DNA from: Clostridia bacterium
GTDB lineage: Bacteria; Bacillota; Clostridia; Christensenellales; CAG-314
DNA: 6,221 bases
Direction: 5' to 3'
Assembly: GCA_028710055.1 (NCBI GenBank)
Contig: JAQUSX010000048.1
Span: 1-6,221, forward strand
The notes under the pieces are model-generated. The model was given only the letters and a program-made list of their open reading frames with translations. It had not been told where the DNA came from and ran no database searches. Below are positions 5,819 through 6,221 of the stretch, in pieces (position 1 is the stretch's first letter; each line of letters starts with the position of its first letter). The position numbers and the translations under genes are program-made.

Positions 5819-6221
5819 TTTTATAGAGTTTTTCAAATTCTTCTTTTGAGATAAGGACTTTGCGAGATTTACTGCCGTCGTAGCCGCTTACAAAATGTTT
5901 TTGCACCATATCTTCGATTATTTTGCCCGCACGGTTGTAACCTATTGAAAAGCGTCTTTGCAGCATAGATATGGACGCAACGCCCGCGCCGCTGTCGATA
6001 ATATATTCCAACGCTTGCATAAACAGCGGATCAAGGTCGTCTTCGTCGTCAAAAATCTCGTTTTGTTTTTCTTTTGAAATTTTGTTCTCGACTTCTTCGT
6101 CATAATACGCTTCGTTATTGCGTTTGACAAACTCCACCACTCTTTCGACTTCCGCCATAGTAACCAATGCGCCTTGCAGACGCACGGGTTTTGGAGTGTT
6201 GCCCATAACGAAAAGCATATC
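5811..6221 (-). CDS. ftsK: FtsK/SpoIIIE family DNA translocase, C-terminal end (partial)
   Basis: FtsK/SpoIIIE proteins are septum-associated hexameric ATPases that pump double-stranded DNA during division or sporulation. Only the last 136 codons are visible, and the 5' end lies beyond the window; the codon before the first visible Met is GAT, giving DMLF, the usual end of the motor domain. The fragment reads DMLFVMGNTPKPVRLQGA, the conserved motor-domain tail. Next comes a polar, acidic linker (about residues 35-60). Then follows the winged-helix gamma domain, starting DPLFMQALEYIIDSG and including SISMLQRRFSIGYNRAGKIIEDM, which in this family reads oriented chromosomal sequences (KOPS/SRS). 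It ends at TAA, overlapping rimO by 8 nt. Membrane segments and Walker motifs are outside the window, so FtsK and SpoIIIE cannot be separated. The family is very secure. The ATG at 6216-6218 is internal, not the real start. Confidence 0.95.
   Translation of the reverse strand, partial: DMLFVMGNTPKPVRLQGALVTMAEVERVVEFVKRNNEAYYDEEVENKISKEKQNEIFDDEDDLDPLFMQALEYIIDSGAGVASISMLQRRFSIGYNRAGKIIEDMVQKHFVSGYDGSKSRKVLISKEEFEKLYKNE

Overview
The window is a low-GC stretch in which every recognisable gene lies on the minus strand. In transcription order, from high to low coordinates, they are: the 3' end of ftsK, rimO, pgsA, a shortened cinA, recA and rny. This order is the classic Firmicutes (Bacilli/Clostridia) arrangement of FtsK/SpoIIIE, RimO, PgsA, CinA, RecA and RNase Y. 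With strong GGAGG-type ribosome binding sites, it suggests a Firmicute, probably of clostridial affinity. The species cannot be told from this sequence.

Layout: 5811-6221 is the C-terminal end of an FtsK/SpoIIIE DNA translocase, cut by the window edge. 4505-5818 is rimO, overlapping ftsK by 8 nt. 3912-4508 is pgsA, overlapping rimO by 4 nt (ATGA). 3141-3875 is a cinA that starts at TTG and lacks the usual N-terminal MoCF-like domain. 2091-3125 is recA, 15 nt after cinA and closed by an intrinsic terminator at 2031-2069. About 200 bp of non-coding DNA then holds a sigma-A-like promoter at 1976-2004 for rny (279-1877). A strong, apparently bidirectional terminator at 138-178 lies beyond rny, in an AT-rich gene-free stretch (1-278).

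The first five genes look like one transcription unit with tight spacing and overlaps. recA may also be served by a promoter embedded in cinA: a perfect TTGACA and an extended TATATT at 3267-3296, with a short inverted repeat at the predicted start. rny appears to be separately transcribed. The proteins cover chromosome translocation (FtsK), ribosomal protein S12 methylthiolation (RimO), phospholipid synthesis (PgsA), NMN deamidation (CinA C-terminal domain), recombination and repair (RecA) and mRNA decay (RNase Y). They look like a conserved neighbourhood rather than one pathway.

I see no mobile element, CRISPR array, tRNA, rRNA or novel defence system. The notable points are the domain-depleted CinA, the candidate intragenic recA promoter with its inverted repeat, an 11-bp direct repeat flanking the rny promoter, and two start-site revisions (rny and rimO).
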